Of a stretch of 64,000 nt of DNA, positions 42,421 to 54,743 are shown piece by piece. Below the pieces are notes generated by a model. The model saw nothing but the letters and a program-made list of their open reading frames with translations, ran no database searches and had not been told where the DNA came from. This stretch comes from Cylicocyclus nassatus (lineage: Eukaryota; Nematoda; Chromadorea; Rhabditida; Strongylidae): assembly GCA_958299035.1 (NCBI GenBank), contig CATQJL010000316.1, forward strand, positions 18,143,676 to 18,207,675. The letters run 5' to 3'. Made by a program: the position numbers and the translations under genes. Each line of letters starts with the position of its first letter. Position 1 is the first letter of the stretch.

Positions 42421-43034
42421 AATTTCTTACATTTGTTTTCCCATGCTTTAGCTATTTGTTCCAACACAAGTCACCAGTAACGGTCTTAGGATTTCCTTCC
42501 GTTCAAAGGGCATAAGAAGGGGACACAATCATGCTCTCCGAAGATTCATTTCAATAATTTCACTTATTACATAGGGTTACCCCTTTGGCAAATCATAAAA
42601 AGAACCCAACAAACACAAACAAGTACATCAACCAAAACCGCAAAATTCAGGTAGTTGCAGTTGAACTCATGTCAGTATCTAACATATCGTTGTGTGACTG
42701 CAGATAACTCCTTAGAACAATCTTGAGACAACTTAGCAGGGGACAATCGTTTTCTAGTTAGCTTGTCCATGTCATGAGTAACTCAGCAGGCAGAAAAAAC
42801 CTCTCTGAACCTTGAGCTTTGATCTGGAAATGACTAATTTCCTACATCCATTTCTTGTATTGGATCTTCTCGTGGGGGAAAGCATCAAAGTCTAGGCCGC
42901 GGTTTCCACAGGCGATTTTATGTGTCATCAGGAAATCAAATTTGCGCCTTCTATGAGCAAGAAAAGAAGGTCCCAATCTGAAGTTACGAGTCTTACTGTC
43001 CGGTGTGCGATCATATCTGTAGCTAGTGGCCTAA
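42421..43034. other. No gene recognised
   Basis: AT-rich sequence between module b and the Harbinger-type MITE. No frames of note. Confidence 0.35.
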
Positions 43035-43233
43035 GGCCCCGGGCAGACTTCACGCGATTTGATCGTCGCGACTGAATCGCGACGAGACAACTGTTACAAC
43101 ATCATTCCATGCCGATCAACTTGCATTCGGTTGTGATACTTTCCCAGACCGAAATTTTTGAATGTGAAATGAAAATGAATGGTCTTGGCGATTCAGTCGC
43201 GACGATTAAGTCGCGTGAAGTCTGACCGGGGCC
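43035..43233. mobile_element. PIF/Harbinger-type MITE (199 bp)
   Basis: Terminal inverted repeat of about 45 bp: GGCCCCGGGCAGACTTCACG at the left and CGTGAAGTCTGACCGGGGCC at the right, with inner GATCGTCGCGACTGAATCGC mirrored. TAA stands on both sides (43032-43034 and 43234-43236), the 3-bp TWA duplication expected of PIF/Harbinger. Confidence 0.8.
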
Positions 43234-43555
43234 TAAGAGAAAGTTGCGCGTGTGTTTTTACTTTCTCCATATAATCAATTGTTTTGCGCAGATAAGGATA
43301 AAATATAACAGTTACATACTCCATCATACACCTTATGAATAATTTATATGCTATCGAATAAACAGTCACATCCTTGACTGAAAAGGCTGTGAACAGACTG
43401 TTGTAATTACCTTACGGCTTTATCCGGGGTCAATTTACAGGGATATTAAAAATGAGGACTTCTATTCTGAAAACCCAAATTCATATCGTATCAACATCTC
43501 AAAGGTGAAATTTTCCCAGTAAATACATAAATTTGAGATTGGAGTTACGTCCAAT

Positions 43556-45490
43556 ATGAAGTACCAGCCGCTCTCTGCCGCTACGCGGCAGGTTCGGCTG
43601 GTACACGGCAGCTTCGCTTACGGTAAATCTTTCGTTTTGTTCTTTATTGAAAGTGAAATGCAGAAAATTTGCCATTTTGCACGAACTACTTCGTTTATAA
43701 CCGGCGCAGAAAGAACAACCGTGGGCAATTTCGGCTTTGTCAGTTTATTTCGAATTAACACTAAGCAATGGATATTACGCGAACTGCGAAAAATCAATAA
43801 ATTGAAAGGGTCGATCATTACAGTTGAACAAACGGCTCATTAAAACACATCCCACCCATGCGTTATGCCTGTCAAATTTGGTCTATATTCCATAACTCCT
43901 TCTATCGTTTTCAAGCAAAGATAATTTCTAGGCAAAAAGTGCAAAAATCCATAAGTCGATAGCAACAAACCGTGTGTATCGAACAAATGGCTTATTAACA
44001 ACGGCGCACACTATGCATTACGTCTGCCAAATCCGCCTTAAATCCTATGATTCTTTTTCTATTCATCATGAACGAACATAAAAAAGGGGTAAATCAAATC
44101 TATAAATCTAATCTATATATCTAATCTATATCTTTTTGAAAAGTGGTAGTGCTGGCGACAACGAAGGTATATTACGTGCACCGGGGCAAGCTCTTCTTGG
44201 GCCTCTGGTGCTTCCTGGCCATGATGAAGACGGTTATGTGCAGTTACGGAGCTCCGCATTGTGCCACGTGCTCGAGTTCTTTGCGCAATGTGCATCTGCG
44301 GAATGGGGGTGGAGGTAGGTGCCGGTTCAAACATCACTTGTTGCCGCGAGTCAAGCGTAAAGATCGTTTGTGCTGTGTTCTCGTCGATTGGCTCGTATCC
44401 TCGTTGGCCAACCCGTTCTGGGCTCGCACCATGCCTGGATTGATCCAGTGTCTCCTGAAGGTGTCCGTTGCGCTGTGGTTCCTGATGCCGTCGACGAAGA
44501 TGACGTTCACGCCTTGAGGCAAGACGCCGTTCTCGTTCCTCTGGTGTTTCTCGGCTACGACGAAGGGGCTACGCATGGCTTCAGAAGTGCGCCTTGCTGC
44601 GGCACGGGCTCGGGATCTCTGGGCAATATGCATCTGCGACTGAGGTGTGGAGGGGGACGGTCCATTGCTGGAGGGGGTCAATGTCTGCGCCATGGTCTCG
44701 GGAGTGACAGTAGTCGAAGGAGGTACGACCACGATGAAGGCATGGTATGAATGAACCGTAAGGCCGGGATAGGGTATTTTGATTTGGTGGTCATATTTGA
44801 TCTCGCGGATGAACCATTCTGATTTTGTTGATGAGCCATGCAGTCGACGAAACCCGTTGCGAAAGGTGAATGCATAGTTAAATATCAGCTAGCCTCCAGA
44901 ATGTGGCATACAAAAAATTAAGAAAAAAGGTTTAAAAAGTTTAGTTGTTAAAGTTGTAGATAATTTATTCGAATTGACCATGTTTAGCTATCCCTTCCTG
45001 CCAGTTTTCGCTCAACAAAGATTGAAACCCAAAATTCGATAAATCGATAACCCCTATGGTGAAAAAGCTTAGTGACACCGGCCCCACCCTGAAGTTCATG
45101 GGTACAAAGTTTCGTTTGAATTTAATGAAGTTTTCTAACATTTTAGGCCGGTCATAACGAAATTGCTAGGCAAAAAACGCAAAAAAACCGATAAATCGAT
45201 AGCGCCACTTGGCGATTTTCGCTGAAAAAGCTTAGTGACAACCGCCCCACCCCGAAGTTCATGTGTGCAAAGTTTCGTTTGAATTTAATGAAGTTTTCTG
45301 ACATTTTAGGCCGATCATAACGAAATTGCTAGGCAAAAAACGCAAAAAATCGATAAATCGATAACGCCACTCGGCGATTTTCGGTGAAAAAGCTTAGTGA
45401 CACCCGCCCCACCCAGAATTTCATGTGTGCAAAGTTTCGTCCAAATTCCTTGATTCTTTCTACCATTTCAGGCCGGTCATAAAAAAAGTG
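43556..45490 (-). mobile_element. Decayed Helitron with protein remnant and tandem repeat
   Basis: A hairpin near 43563-43611 (ACCAGCCG...CGGCTGGT enclosing GCCGCTACGCGGC) resembles a Helitron 3' hairpin in reverse orientation. On the minus strand at about 44560-44370 the translation reads SRETPEERERRLASRRERHL, an N-terminal motif I associate with nematode Helitron proteins. A related, shifted copy lies at about 44230-44150. Stops and frame changes show decay. 45008-45490 is a tandem repeat of about 155-160 bp (2.8 units; TAGGCAAAAAACGCAAAAAA, CGATAAATCGATA, AAAAGCTTAGTGACA). The boundaries are approximate. Confidence 0.5.
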
Positions 45491-45654
45491 CTTATTCAAA
45501 TATTATATAAGTATTGATTTTGGTTTTTTCTCTGAGATAGCTAGAGACCACTTTTGCGACCATCTATGAACTTTATTCAAAGCTCTTTGCAGATTCCCAT
45601 GATCAGGATGAGAAACAAACTTCAATCAAGCTTATAGTCGTGAAGTTCTCAGAA

Positions 45655-45666
45655 GGGGGGGGGGGG
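45655..45666. repeat. Poly-G run (12 G)
   Basis: Homopolymer of 12 G followed by AGAG. Confidence 0.9.
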
Positions 45667-45739
45667 AGAGTGGTTTAATAAAGTTATGTTAATTTTTACC
45701 GAACTAATTAACTTTTTGTGGAATGAAAAAGTGTTGATA

Positions 45740-46135
45740 CTTGAAGTTTGAAGTCAGTTATTGTTTCAAGAACTCACCAACCTAGATCGTCCCAAATTTT
45801 TTTGCGAGACTCTCTCCCCTCTCATCTCTCGCTCCATTCTCGGGTCCATTGTTTCTCACAAAATTCAAAATCTCCTCTTTCTTTCTACGACCTCAAAGAT
45901 GGCAAACCTTGCTTGCTAGACACTTGCTAACTGCTTCAGACACAGCGGGAGGTCTTTCATGCTTGACAGGGGACGCTTGCAACAAACTATTTGATGTTGG
46001 CGCACATAAACGGATGTTTCTCAAGTGGAAAACATTTGTGCCATAGTTTTTTCCCCTCTTGTGAATGGGCACTCTGTCTAGACTGAGTATTTTCGGCAAT
46101 TGGCAATGCTACCGTAAGCTATAGGCATAAGCAAA
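45740..46135 (+). repeat. Anonymous repeat copy 1, module c
   Basis: CTCAAAGATGGCAAACCTTG, GACACTTGCTAACTGCTTCA, AGGGGACGCTTGCAA and GGCAATGCTACCGTAAG recur in the same order at 50540-50800 and 55310-55580. No frame is conserved across the three. Confidence 0.7.
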
Positions 46136-47195
46136 ATTGTAATTGTAATCGCATTAGGGGGGTGGCGGCAGACAGATTCACGACCTTTTTATAAGACTAT
46201 ATTAACTTTCAACAAAGTTCCTTTATTATTTCATTTACAATTGCAACGCTTGCAAAAATCCACATCTCGCCGGTTTTTGAAATTGTGGGATAATCGTTGA
46301 AATTTGCGCTAACTATCGCGGTCATAGTCGCAATTTGATTTGTGTGAACACACATACCAGCCACATTGCGCGTAAAATCTCCCTTTCATCTGTCTTTGGA
46401 AATCGTTCCTTCCGGCTGACGAGCGATTGCTAATAACATGAGCAAACAACATAAAATTATAATGTGTGTATATGTATTGTTCAATATTCAGGATTTTTCG
46501 TATAATGTGGACGTTTCGTGTATTCGCACACATAGCCTTTTTTGTGTTGGTCAATGATATGAATTCGTTTTTTCTCGTAAAAAAACTAGATAAATTGTGT
46601 GTTAAAAGGTTCTACATATTGGGACATATTAGGCTGCAAAAAATCGTTTTGGCATGAAAATCCTCATAAAAGCTTTTCTTGTAGTTCTTTTTCAATCATG
46701 GTCCTTCGTTCAAAGCTGCTGTCACATACCAACTAATCAGGATTTTCTACCATCGGTAAGGTACAGCTATGCCTTGAAATAGCTTGAATTTCGAAAGTTC
46801 AGTTCTGCGACTTTTCAAGCTTTGTATTTATGCTGCAACGGATGTAGAGTGATTTGGTACTTTGATAGTTGGTAAGAGTAAATTGGTTTTTGGATATAAA
46901 CACGTTTTTTCTATTTAGCTAATATAAACAAAAATAGTGATCCGCAAATTTAAAATTCTATGAACAAATAAAAAATCAAATTTTTTCTACCTGCGCACGA
47001 TGAAAAATTTGGAGTTTCTCACTTCTTTCTTTTAGTAGAAATGACTACTACCCGGACAGATTACATTTATTACAAAAGCGCCGATATTTATTAGCGAACC
47101 TGATAATAATCAGCAAAATTGAGGAGCAAATTATCTCGAGTAACCATGGTTTTCTTTGGAACTGTTGAATATCTGATCTTTCGTAAGCCTGACAC
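46136..47195. other. No gene recognised
   Basis: AT-rich, with short frames only. A minus frame at 46554-46309 has no recognisable domain. Confidence 0.35.
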
Positions 47196-47203
47196 GTTAG
47201 CAG

Positions 47204-47527
47204 CAGTGGCGGACCGAGTGGTGGGGCGGGCAAGGGTGGAGCGAAATATTTGAAAGTCACTTACATGGGTCATAAGAATGTGCAAGAAACTTGTTTATGT
47301 AAAGAATCAAAATTTTTAAAATTATTCAAAAACTTTGATTAGCCTTACAAAATTTTTTTTCGGTGGCGTGGCTATCGCTACTTCTTCCTTTTTTAGATTT
47401 TAGGTTAGGGGCCCGCAATTTTGGGAAGCACTCCAAAAAATTTTTCAGAGTTGCTAACGTTATGCACCTTCATCTAAAAAAATTTTTGGCGCGCCCCTCC
47501 CAAGCGGAAATACTGGGACCGCCACTG
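47204..47527. mobile_element. hAT-type MITE (324 bp)
   Basis: Ends CAGTGGCGGACCGAG and CTGGGACCGCCACTG are inverted. Flanks GTTAGCAG (47196-47203) and ATTAGCAG (47528-47535) are an 8-bp target duplication with one mismatch. CAG...CTG ends with 8-bp duplications are the hAT signature. Non-coding. Confidence 0.8.
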
Positions 47528-47596
47528 ATTAGCAGTGATGCTCCCTATTCGAAGTATAATGTCTCCCTGTACTTCTTGTCCATTCTCTTCCACTCA

Positions 47597-48280
47597 TTTA
47601 TTTTAATGCTTTGAACTCTAGAGTAGTGTGCTAGCGTCTCCATCGACAACAGACATCCGGAATGGCGGAAATTATGAAACAAGATCGGCATAAGATTCTA
47701 ACAAGCATTTGCGCCCATGCTACAATTCAATTCCTCGTTTTGCCTGGTTTTGTGCTTAAATGCTTGTTTCCGTCTTTCGGTACATTTGTTCAGCTATCGA
47801 GTCAGCGTGCTGGGCAAAAAAGGGTAAAAAATGATATGCAGGCTAAGGCGAGTGACATGTGTCAGGTGTACCCATATATGAAGTAGGTAAGAGTGCTTTT
47901 TGTTTTTTATGCAAATGAAATCATTTTCGAAGAATTGCTACCTACTCTTCCATTTCCTGGTCTCTAAAGTAATCATGAAATCTTTTTATAAGGGCTAGGC
48001 TAACACAAGTTCTAAATTTCCATACTACTCTTGTCTACTTTGATTGAAATATGTCGACCAAGTTCAATATTTACGACAAAGTCAAGGTTTTTCAGCTATT
48101 CCTCGTCCTTTTTTAGTAGGTGAAATATTCTAGCGTCTCCTCAGTCACTCCCAAGACCTCCCTTTTCTCAAAATCTTTATCCGCATGCATTTTGAATGTG
48201 ATGAGGGAGGAGGAAGCCACTTTGAGATGCTTCACTACATTCTGTCTTTTTTGCGTCATTTTTATAGCATCGTGGTTGGT
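47597..48280 (+). repeat. Anonymous repeat copy 1, module d
   Basis: GCTAGCGTCTCCATCGACAA, CTTGTTTCCGTCTTTCGGTA, GCTGGGCAAAAAAGGGTAAA, CTCCCAAGACCTCCCTTTTC and CGCATGCATTTTGAATGTGA recur in order at 51187-51950 and 59020-59670. The 74-codon frame at 47662 is not preserved in the other copies. Confidence 0.8.
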
Positions 48281-48410
48281 GGTGGTGTACGCCTCTACTG
48301 AGACAGCACATTTTCCGCGCGCGAGTAAGACTTTCTACTTTTCATTGATTGGTTTCTGCTAGCGGTACAAATAAACTTGAAAATCCTAGCATGGAGACAC
48401 CGTGAACTTT

Positions 48411-48650
48411 AGCACTTGACTGACGTTATGAAGTGTGTGCTTATCTGAGTCTCTTGGGAGTGACGCGGTACTTGAATACTCTATGTTTTGCAGCAACTTT
48501 TTTTGGAATCATGGGACCATATAATTTTTTCACTAATGACCTAGAGTGTGACTTCTATTGTTCCGACAATCATGGGAAATTCACATCACTAGACCTTAAT
48601 GATACATTCTCCCGTTTTGAAGTTGTTCGGATATTCTCTTAAATCATAAT
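48411..48650 (+). repeat. Anonymous repeat copy 1, module e
   Basis: GCTTATCTGAGTCTCTTGGG, AATCATGGGAC and CATATAATTTTT match 62964-63075 in order. 48651-49058 downstream shows nothing recognisable. Confidence 0.65.
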
Positions 48651-49058
48651 TCAGGTAAAGTTTGGAGCCAAAATTGAAAAAAATTTGCCATCTAAAAATG
48701 GAATTTCTGCAAGTAAAATTCCTAATGATCTCCAATTTGGTCATTATACAATAGATACATAGTAGTACTCAAATATGCCTTTATTGGGTTCTCCGAGCTT
48801 AGAAAGCGAGAAAAAAGATAGTTCAGCGAACTCCGCCCCCCACATATAGCGTTGTATACCACAAGCCTTGGTAAGTATAACCTTGAGATATTACCTCTGT
48901 ATGCGCCCGCCTCGCTAAACGAGAAATACTAAGTTCATAAAAAACCGAGAAAATGCTACTTTTGCATTTTCGGGCAATTTCGATCTAACACTTTTGGTCC
49001 CAAAAAAAAATTCCCAAATACATTTTGGTTACCACTATGCGGTCTACTGTATAATCAC

Positions 49059-50075
49059 CAGGGCCGGTAGTAATCTACCCTACCTGGTGGCATCATAGAT
49101 GCCGGCAAGTTGGCACACATCGCGGAAAGATGCCAACTCCGCCGGCAGCTCGCGGAGTGATTGTAGGCTATGATAATAATCTTATATAACTTTAGTACGC
49201 AATCATTTCGCACATTTAATTTTGAAGACGCAGACAGCCGCAAAACTGCCACCTCGCGCGCGGTCGAACCTAAGCGTGTTAACTTCAAGTGCCACCCGTT
49301 AACCATCCGACCACTCGGTCAGCCATTGCCGTTTGCACCAGCAATAGGAGGAGCGCACTGGTAAGTGGCCGCCTGTAAGAGGGATCGATACATTGCGTGA
49401 GAGATTTGACCTGAAAGAACAGCTGATTGATATGAGCGAGAGAGAGGCGAAAACGTTGCAAACAAGGTTTGAAGGATTTGCAAGAAGAAGATGGCGTTTT
49501 TTCTCGTTTTGTAAGATTATTAGTCATTTTTTCTACAGATATATAAAGAATTTAGACGAGGAAAAACCCATATAATGACAAAAATGATTGTTTTTGATAA
49601 AAAATAAAATTTTCTAGTCAGTCGGCTTGACCTAAATTGTGTGATATTCCGCAATACCCAAACAGACGCCGTCGGCAAAGGTGCCACCACCTCGACGTGG
49701 TAGGGGCACGTCGAGATGCCGGCAGCTCCCTCTCTCAAAAGAGCACGCTATTTCCCGTGCTCTCTGACCTGCCGGAAGCTGCCATCTCGCGGATTTCGAC
49801 GAGCTGCCGGCAGGTTGCCGGCAACCACTTCGCGAAGTTGCCGTCAGCTCCCCTTACGTTTCCAGATATTTCCCTGAAGGAAGAGTTCTGAAACCGCAAA
49901 TTTCTATGGGGTTTTCTTTAAAGTCGAGGCGGCATCTTTATCGAGAAAATTTTGTGGAAAAAGGCCTAGGACGGCCTAAATTTGGGGTTTCACTTTCTGG
50001 CTACCTCACGTAAAAGGTGCCAGCGACCTGCCGACGAGACCTGCCGCCAGGTTGGGGGGATTACTACCGGCCCAG
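49059..50075. mobile_element. DNA transposon, non-autonomous, about 1 kb
   Basis: Left end CAGGGCCGGTAGTAATCTAC (then CCTACCTGGTGGCATC) is mirrored by the right end ...GATTACTACCGGCCCAG, preceded by GCCGCCAGGTTGGGG. CAGGGCCGG is a hAT-like start, but the flanking 8-mers (ATAATCAC, GTGGAGGC) do not match, so the superfamily is uncertain. The interior is rich in TGCCGGCA motifs and carries a tRNA-Ser-like fragment. The frame at 49637-49891 is repeat-internal. Confidence 0.7.
49258..49330 (-). pseudogene. tRNA-Ser-like fragment
   Basis: On the minus strand: TGACCGAGTGGTCGGATGGT (A box region), ACTTGAAGTTAAC (anticodon-loop-like, TGA), then TTAGGTTCGACC (B box). The order and spacing recall a class II serine tRNA with a short variable arm. 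The acceptor and T stems do not pair, so it is not functional. It lies inside the transposon at 49059-50075, either as a captured piece or a SINE remnant. Confidence 0.5.
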
Positions 50076-50269
50076 GTGGAGGCCCGTAGGAATTATCTGG
50101 AAGAAGATCCGATTTTTAAGGTACCTGCAAAATTCTGATTTTTGGCTCCAAACTTGCCTATATTACGACTTAGTTGACCTTTGGGGGTCATTCTGTACAG
50201 CTTGCTTCGCTCTATCGAATGCTATCCTAACTCTGCCAGGAAAGCAGAAACGCTTGTTTTATTCAGAAA

Positions 50270-50810
50270 AAGAGTTTTTAGAACATCCTAATATTTCAAG
50301 CCCATGTACATCTGCAAAATGCTGCACATCACTAAAACTAAAGAAACTGCAGCAGATGTCACTCAAAGCAGCATTTGACATTTATATATATTGGAGCTCT
50401 TCCAACGAAAGCTTTTTCGGCTATTTTTCGTGTCTAGCCTCAAAAGATGAATTACTCTAGTTGAAATAAACAATTTTTTACATTTGCCTTTGCCAAGTCC
50501 AGACCATCTAGTTGTCTCAGAAAGATATAAATTCAATGATTTTCTTATTCTCCTCAGACTCCAAAAGTGATGCCACTTCCTTGCTAAACACTTGCTAGCT
50601 GCTCCAGACTCAGCGGGACGCTTTTCATGCTTGGCGGGGGGTGCTTGCAAAAAGCCATTGTTGACACGCAAAAACGGATGTTTCTTTGGCTAGAAAACAT
50701 TTGCTCCATTGTCAGTCCCCCCCCCCCCCCTTGTGAGTGGACACTACCTCTAGGCTTGGGGTTTTTTTAAGTATTTGGCAATGCTACCGTAAGTCATGAT
50801 GCTTTCGTGT
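50270..50810 (+). repeat. Anonymous repeat copy 2, modules b and c
   Basis: Module b at about 50330-50450 (CTGCAGCAGATGTCACTCAA) and module c at about 50540-50800 (CTTGCTAAACACTTGCTAGC, GGCAATGCTACCGTAAGTCA), adjacent here without the 3.3-kb insertion found in copy 1. A 14-C run lies at 50717-50730. Confidence 0.7.
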
Positions 50811-51186
50811 AGTAGCTATCCTATACTACTCAGGTCTGGATCGTACAGCAGAGGATAAGAGTCCGTTCTCGCAAATCCCTTGCAGTAGAACAGAATACAT
50901 TTTTTAGACTCGGATTACCCATCGAGAGAATCACTCTGAGACAACCGTCTTATACTCATATGCTCTTTACTTTTCAAAAATTGCTTCCTCATATAAAATG
51001 TCTTGGCACGAAAAAAATGTGTTGGAACATTGTATAGTCAACAATATGTGTAGAAGTAAATTCTCATGAAAGAACTTTCCTTTGGAACTCGAACTTTTGG
51101 ACTTGAGACCGCCTATGAATAAGCTTAATATACCTTGCTAATGACTCTCCTTCTGGCAATTGAGACGTCTCTGTACTTTTCAGTGC
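50811..51186. other. Linker between modules c and d of copy 2
   Basis: The spacer resembles 58800-59020 of copy 3 (TTGCTTCCTCATATAAAATG and AAAGAACTTTCC-type landmarks). This is the shortest c-to-d spacing of the three copies, so it may be closest to the ancestral one. No gene. Confidence 0.4.
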
Positions 51187-51950
51187 TTTGTACTCTAAAG
51201 TAGCGTACTAGCGTCTCCATCGACAACAGACATCCAGAATGGTGGAAATTACCAAACAAGGTTGGCATAAGCTTCTAACAAGCATTTTTGCGTCACAGCT
51301 ACAATTCAATTCCTCGTTTTTTGCCTGGTTTTGTCCCTAAATGCTTGTTTCCGTCTTTCGGTACATTTGTTCAGCTATCGAATCAGCGTGCTGGGCAAAA
51401 AAAAGGTAAAAAATGAGTTGCAGGATAGGATTTTGGGCGAGTGATATATGTCAGGCGCCTCAGGTATATGGAATAGAAGTTTCAAAAATATTCTTGAAGC
51501 GAACGAGATCATCTCCGAGTAGCTACCACCTACTCTTCTTCTGTACTTTCTGGTCTCCAAAGTAAGCATAAAATTTTTTCATAAGGTTTTTAAGGGAAGT
51601 TTCAAAATTCATACTACTTTTGCCTACTTTAAGTAAGACGAAATATCCATCTAGAACAAGTCCAATGTTTATGATAAAGTTAAAGCTCTATTTCTCTCCT
51701 CCTTCCCTCCTCCTAATAGCAAAATATCCTAGCTGTCCTCTTAGTCAGTCCTAAGACCTCCCTGTTCTTAAGATTCTTATCTTCATGCATTTGGAATGTG
51801 ATAGGGGAGGAAGAGAGAGCATTGGAATGTTTTCGTTTCCACATGCATCAAGTTCTTTTTATGTCATTTTTTTGTACTTTTTGTGATGAAGCAGGAAGCA
51901 CATGCATTAAGTCTTTTCTATGTCATTTTTTTTAGTACTTCTTATGTAAA
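51187..51950 (+). repeat. Anonymous repeat copy 2, module d
   Basis: Same landmarks as 47597-48280: CTAGCGTCTCCATCGACAAC, GGGCAAAAAAAAGGTAAAAA, CTAAGACCTCCCTGTTCTTA, CATGCATTTGGAATGTGATA. An internal short duplication near 51840-51935 (CATGCATCAAGTTCTTTTTA, CATGCATTAAGTCTTTTCTA) is seen only in this copy. Confidence 0.75.
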
Positions 51951-52943
51951 TACTCCGAATCGACAGGGGGAAGAAGCAGAAAGTCGCAATTTATTTCTAA
52001 TATGATCTGGTTGTGCAATCCACTTGTTTCTATACAAAAATATTCCGGCTACCACCACTCTCTCTTTTGTCAGAATTCGCAATTATAAGCTCGCTAAAGT
52101 TTTCCGAAGCATTTCCGAAATTTTTTGAAGGTCGTGGTCTGTCACTCCTACTCGCCTCTTCCGCTCTAATGGAAAAATATCCATCGCAGGCACTTGTACA
52201 TCTTCATACATATTTCTTTGTACGCTCTTCGGCAACTTTTGCTGCTTTACAAGCAAGTTATCACGGGTAGAAAAAATTTGTATAGGTTCCACCGCGTCCG
52301 CGCGGACGATTAGCATGAACTTACAGTGCGTGAAAGTGCAAAATTTGTTGTAAGTGCCCGCATGGGTTTTCTATTGGCGAAAATATTCTCTACACGTTTC
52401 AGGTCATTACCTTTGCTCTAATGCAATCTCGAAAAGCTCAGCTTCTATTTTGAAGTTTGAGAAATGCTTGTATGGCGAAGAGGTGAGAAAACCATGCGGA
52501 AATTCACGTGAATAGAGTGCATAGGAAATTTTTTTTAGATCAACTGGCGCGGTGCCGGTTGCGTGCTTTCTCAGCTGCCAAGAAAAAACACAAAAAAGAG
52601 AAAACATTCACATTACCCCCTTTTTTTCAAATAATGTTTGGGTTTTTTTCCGAACATAAATGTTTAAAAGCTTGAGTTCCACATAGAGAATCGTCTTCCT
52701 CCATTTGCTGTGACTTCCACGTATCTGTATTATATCTCCTCTCGTTATATCACAAGATTTACTTCCAACGTGTTTGTATAGCGCATCAAACTAATAATAA
52801 GTGTGTATGTGAGAAATGAATGGATATATGAAAATTTTTTGAAAAAAATCTACGATTGCTTGTTATGAGATATCGTTCATAGATGATTTTTAGATGTTTT
52901 GGCAATCGTCCAAGTTTGTATTCGGCATTTAGCTTCCACTGCG
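51951..52943. other. No gene recognised
   Basis: Frames of 77-85 codons open on both strands at 52013-52316 without any recognised domain. Otherwise AT-rich. Confidence 0.35.
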
Positions 52944-53277
52944 TTGAAGGCACTGTCCACCCAAAATCTCGAATTCAATGTTTTTGTCGCCTTCAGGCCT
53001 TCTGAAAGCCCTGATTCCGAATATGGAGTCGAAAGTCCGCGAAACCCCCAAAAATCCCTGTTTCGAGAACCCTCTGCATCAAGCGCAGGCGAGATAAAGC
53101 ATGCAAGTGGGCGGGGGGACCATGGTCGCCCCGCCTACTTTGCTACTTCCGGAGCGGATTTCTCGCTCCAGAAGCAGTCTTTTGCGGCGAAGCTTGGGAA
53201 TTTGCCTAGTGTGGGACCCACACTAGTATGCCATCATAATCTTTCCAACCTCCATTTTGGGTGGACGGTGGCTTTAA
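52944..53277. mobile_element. AGGCA-family MITE
   Basis: TTGAAGGCACTGTCCACCCA at the left, TGGGTGGACGGTGGCTTTAA at the right. TTGA and TTAA flank it. The GC-rich interior differs from the other copies. The 159-codon frame across it is not a gene. Confidence 0.65.
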
Positions 53278-54743
53278 TACTGCTGCTCCAAGTACGCTCT
53301 TCTACCACTCGTTCTTCGCACGCTCCTCTCGACGGTTGCAAAAGCTTTCCGATTCAGTTCTCTCTGCACCTAATTTAGGAACTTTCGGAAAGAAACTCCT
53401 TAACTGCGAATTTTTGAGATTTTTAGGAATAGATGAATCTGCTTTTGAGATGAAGTTTATCTTTTTGTCTTCTGCTTTTTTGTTACATACCAAATTCTAC
53501 TCGTTTTGGCTGTGCCTCTTTTTTTTAGATTCTGATTTGCCCAGTCTCGCGATGCTTATTCTGTTCACTGTATATTCCACTGCTACTTAGAATGTTTACT
53601 TGGAAAGTTGACTGCTTTTTTAACTCAATTACAATACGTTTGTTTTGTCTGTTTTGATTTCAGAGATCTTCGCACGGCTGTCTGTACAAATCAGTCAACG
53701 CAGCTTTGTTGAACTTCACTCTACATTCCCTTTGCCTAAATCAGCTATCACCTTGTCATTTCTGTTTCAGTTTCTTGTTCTCAAGGTTGTAGTGTTGCAT
53801 ACTTTGACACAGTCAGTGCGAGCACTTTGTTTCTTCAGTTATTTTCTCACTGCTTTTTTGCTGGCATGCGCATGAGCTAGAGACTATCTTATTACATACT
53901 CAGCCTAATGTTTTACCTTCTGAATTTGACATCGTCTTTGTCGTGTTGTTCTATATGTTATCTCTTATCCTTGGTCATCGTAGTGAGGATTCCTACGCGA
54001 AGGGCACGCATGATTTCGCTCATTCGCCCTGGTGGTCGTCCCTCTTTCTTCCTTCGAAAATGACTGTACACCTCTACTTCGTCACGAATTGCGCTTGGAC
54101 TTGTACTTACACTATCAATTCCGCCCGCACGGCATTGACTTTGAAGGCAACACTCACGAGCATCTGTCTTAGAGAGTTACCTTTCTTTATTCCTCTAAGG
54201 TGTTGAGCATGTCACATGTTCGTTTCATTACGTGTCTTTGAACTGGCACACTGTTTATGAATAATGCATCAATAAATAAAATTAAATTTGTAGGCTGGAT
54301 TCCTCGAATTTGATCTCATCTTCAAGGAGAAACTTCGAAATCGAGTTTCAACTTTGTACAATATTTTCTGAACGAGACACTGTGGGACGTTTCTGTTTCA
54401 GTTCTCTGTGTCGTCAGCCAAAAAAGTGCACAGAATACTTCATGAATTCCCTTTTTTACCTTGGCATAATCATAGTGTATTGCTTAACTTACTCTATGCC
54501 ACAACAGGTTCGTCGACGGCGTTTTTCCGCTGAAGCATAAGGCTGAATAAATAGTCTCGATAAAAACCTGTTGTGGCACAGAAGAAGTTAAACAGTGCAC
54601 AGTCTTCGTTGTTCTTGATGCACATATCTTCGATATGAAAAATATTGAATTACATATAGTGGTCAGAAGACAAAAAAAACCCGTAGTGTTTCGAGGATTA
54701 ATGCAAGTGCCCTTTCATAAGTTTCTATTCTTTCAGCTCTTTG
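53278..54743. other. No gene recognised; small inverted repeat
   Basis: Several short plus-strand hydrophobic frames (53261-54206) have no family resemblance. An 80-bp hairpin element lies at about 54498-54581 (GCCACAACAGGTT mirrored by AACCTGTTGTGGC). Confidence 0.35.

Noticed and set aside
44136..44750. Plus-strand frames of 60-126 codons rich in Gly/Arg
   Set aside because: The minus strand carries the Helitron-like ETPEERERRL motif; the plus frames are antisense by-products.
49059..50075. Firm hAT assignment from the CAGGGCCGG end
   Set aside because: Flanking 8-mers do not match and the right end reads CCCAG rather than CCCTG, so only a generic terminal-repeat element is called.
52899..53378. 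A 159-codon plus-strand gene
   Set aside because: It spans a MITE with AGGCACTGTCC ends; the translation has no domain and no splice context.
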